From Gammaproteobacteria bacterium CG22_combo_CG10-13_8_21_14_all_40_8 (GTDB taxonomy: Bacteria; Pseudomonadota; Gammaproteobacteria; Enterobacterales; GCA-002770795), in NCBI GenBank assembly GCA_002770795.1, contig PCTP01000127.1:367-8062 (forward strand): a DNA stretch of 7,696 bases, written 5' to 3'. Under the pieces are notes generated by a model that was given only the letters and a program-made list of their open reading frames with translations, was not told the DNA's origin and made no database searches. A program made the position numbers and the translations under genes. Of the stretch, positions 6,261-7,696 are shown piece after piece; within the stretch, counting starts at the first letter, position 1, and every line of letters begins with the position of its first letter.

Positions 6261-7696
6261 ATGTCCATTGACATTTCCGAAGCATACCTCAAGCATTTAC
6301 AAATCCAGTTGCCATCGTTGCAACTGGGTGAGTTTATCGCAAGCTGCCAAACGCCGCTGCGAAAAAGTATTCGAGTCAACAGTTTAAAAATTTCTGTCAC
6401 TGATTTTTTGAAACGCATGGCTCAGTACCAATGGAAATTTTTTCCCATTCCATGGTGCCAAGAGGGATTTTGGATTGAAAGACCAGAAGCCCAAGAAGAG
6501 TCAATGCAATTGGGCAATTATCTTGAACATCTGCTGGGCCTTTTTTATATTCAAGAAGCCAGCTCCATGTTACCGCCAGAAGCATTAATAAATACTTTGC
6601 AACTGCCCCCTGAATTAATATTAGATGTTGCCGCAGCGCCGGGATCTAAAACCACACAACTCATTGCAAAAACTCACAATAAAAGTTTGGTGGTCGCCAA
6701 TGAACTATCAAGTTCTAGATTAAGATATCTCCATGGTAATTTATGCCGTTTAGGATGTAGTCAAAACTTATTAACCCATAAAGATGGGCGAGAGTTTGGC
6801 TGTTTAGCCCCCAATACTTTTGATGCCATTTTACTGGATGCCCCCTGCACTGGCGAAGGCACGATCAGAAAGAATCATGATGCTTTAAAAAATTGGGATC
6901 TCAATGCGGTCATTGAAATGATGCATCTGCAAAAAGAACTGATCCAGTCAGCTTTTTCCGCGCTCAAACCCGGTGGACATTTGGTGTATTCTACCTGCAC
7001 CTTATCTCAAGAAGAAAATCATCAAGTCTGTCAGTCTCTATTAGATTCAAAAGCTGAAAACTGTGAGATTGTTCCATTAAATCATCTGTTTGAGGGTGCA
7101 GAAAAAGCTGTAACCTCCCAAGGATACTTGCATATTCTTCCCCATATTTTTGATAGCGAAGGCTTCTTTGTGGCCTGCTTCAAAAAAATGGCAAGTAACA
7201 ACTCCTTGATGCCACCAACTTTAACAACAGGCGCGAGTTGGCAACCCTTGCCCTCAAAAACGCAAGTGGCACTCATAGAGTTTTTGCAACAACAATTCTC
7301 ATGGACACTCGCCTTAGAGAGAAAGAAATTGTTTATGCGACAACAAGATAAATTTGAAGAAATTTGGTTATTCCCTTCTCAAATAAATTCCCTACCACAA
7401 AACTTTCCCATTAATCGTTGTGGTATTAAATTAGGAGAATGCCGTCAGAAAGGAAAGCGCTTTGACTTTAGATTAAACTATGAATTTGCTATTGCTTTTG
7501 GTCAACATTTTCAAACAGGTTGCTATGCCTTAAACACTGCACAACTCGAACAGGTGATCCAAGGTAAAGATGTTGATTTAACAGAAACACTCAACATAAA
7601 AGGGGACTGTCTCATGTGTTATCAAGGCTTCCCGGTAGGGCTTTCTAGAGTGGTAAATATGAGACTAAAAAATAATCTACCCCGCGAGCTTATCAA
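6261..7696 (+). CDS. rsmF: 16S rRNA (cytosine-1407-C5)-methyltransferase RsmF, 3' end beyond window
   Basis: The frame is open from ATG 6261 to the right edge, 478 codons. The product is a NOL1/NOP2/Sun-family RNA m5C methyltransferase and follows E. coli RsmF (YebU, 479 residues) along its length. Shared segments are TPLRKSIRVNSLKISV (31-46), IPWCQEGFWIER (63-74), LFYIQEASSMLP (94-105), S-adenosylmethionine-binding DVAAAPGSKTTQ (122-133) and motif IV DAPCTGEG (193-200, Cys196). Next come motif VI YSTCTLSQEEN (243-253, Cys246, the expected nucleophile) and a C-terminal RNA-binding region ending PVGLSRVVNMRLKNNLPREL. In E. coli only about a dozen residues follow that point, so the gene is nearly complete here. 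RsmF methylates C1407 in the decoding region of 16S rRNA in the 30S subunit. ATG 6261 is the earliest possible start, as a TAG codon (6258-6260) precedes it directly, and the N-terminus aligns. No Shine-Dalgarno sequence is visible. The gene starts 12 nt after the putA stop with no terminator between, suggesting co-transcription. Confidence 0.95.
   Translation, partial: MSIDISEAYLKHLQIQLPSLQLGEFIASCQTPLRKSIRVNSLKISVTDFLKRMAQYQWKFFPIPWCQEGFWIERPEAQEESMQLGNYLEHLLGLFYIQEASSMLPPEALINTLQLPPELILDVAAAPGSKTTQLIAKTHNKSLVVANELSSSRLRYLHGNLCRLGCSQNLLTHKDGREFGCLAPNTFDAILLDAPCTGEGTIRKNHDALKNWDLNAVIEMMHLQKELIQSAFSALKPGGHLVYSTCTLSQEENHQVCQSLLDSKAENCEIVPLNHLFEGAEKAVTSQGYLHILPHIFDSEGFFVACFKKMASNNSLMPPTLTTGASWQPLPSKTQVALIEFLQQQFSWTLALERKKLFMRQQDKFEEIWLFPSQINSLPQNFPINRCGIKLGECRQKGKRFDFRLNYEFAIAFGQHFQTGCYALNTAQLEQVIQGKDVDLTETLNIKGDCLMCYQGFPVGLSRVVNMRLKNNLPRELI
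6305..6327 (+). other. Perfect 8-bp hairpin early in rsmF coding sequence
   Basis: CCAGTTGC (6305-6312) and its exact reverse complement GCAACTGG (6320-6327) flank a 7-nt loop, about 45 nt after the rsmF start codon. It encodes QLPSLQLG, so the symmetry partly comes from repeated Gln-Leu codons. No T-run follows, so it is not an intrinsic terminator. It might slow early elongation or shape the initiation region, or be chance. Confidence 0.35.

Noticed and set aside
6397..7276. Minus-strand open frames (6397-6585 and 7082-7276) on the right side
   Set aside because: Both are antisense to the continuous rsmF frame, which is strongly supported by its methyltransferase motifs.
1..7696. Search for a novel system: mobile element, CRISPR-like repeats, toxin-antitoxin or defence genes
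   Set aside because: All sizeable genes belong to recognised housekeeping families, no repeated spacer array, transposase, terminal repeats or tRNA-like fold was seen, and no non-coding gap exceeds 177 nt.

Overview
The window looks like an ordinary chromosomal stretch of a gammaproteobacterium, probably a marine or aquatic Alteromonadales/Vibrionales-type organism. The evidence is a YgiM-type SH3 protein, a PutA of about 1,060 residues without the N-terminal DNA-binding domain found in enterobacterial PutA, and an RsmF that follows E. coli RsmF closely along its length. The DNA is A+T-leaning and the proteins are typical cytoplasmic or inner-membrane housekeeping types. The genus cannot be fixed from the sequence alone. 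There is no sign of a mobile element, phage, CRISPR array, tRNA or rRNA.

Left part (1-2305, + strand) is a phosphate-transport cluster. It holds the 3' end of a DUF47/TIGR00153 gene (PhoU-like accessory protein), a 117-nt gap with a perfect 9-bp hairpin across the DUF47 stop codon, and a complete PiT-family phosphate permease with a GTG start. A YgiM-like SH3 membrane protein follows, whose likely ATG overlaps the permease stop (TGATG). DUF47 and PiT proteins are recurrent partners in bacteria. The SH3 protein is probably co-transcribed, but its link to phosphate is only positional.

Middle (2307-2885, - strand): a small AhpD/carboxymuconolactone-decarboxylase-fold protein with the intact Glu-Cys-X2-Cys-His motif. 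It converges on the SH3 gene with a 1-nt gap and diverges from putA across a 177-nt control region. That region carries a consensus -10 box, two short palindromes and candidate promoters in both directions.

Right part (3063-7696, + strand): putA, the bifunctional flavoenzyme that oxidises proline to glutamate, is followed after 12 nt by rsmF, the 16S rRNA m5C methyltransferase. rsmF runs off the right edge, probably only some 10-15 codons before its end. The tight spacing suggests a putA-rsmF transcript.

I see no new multi-gene system here. The points most worth checking are a Glu-to-Gly change in the NAD-binding 'KPAEQT' motif of PutA, the operator-like palindrome in the putA promoter, and the hairpin between the DUF47 and permease genes.
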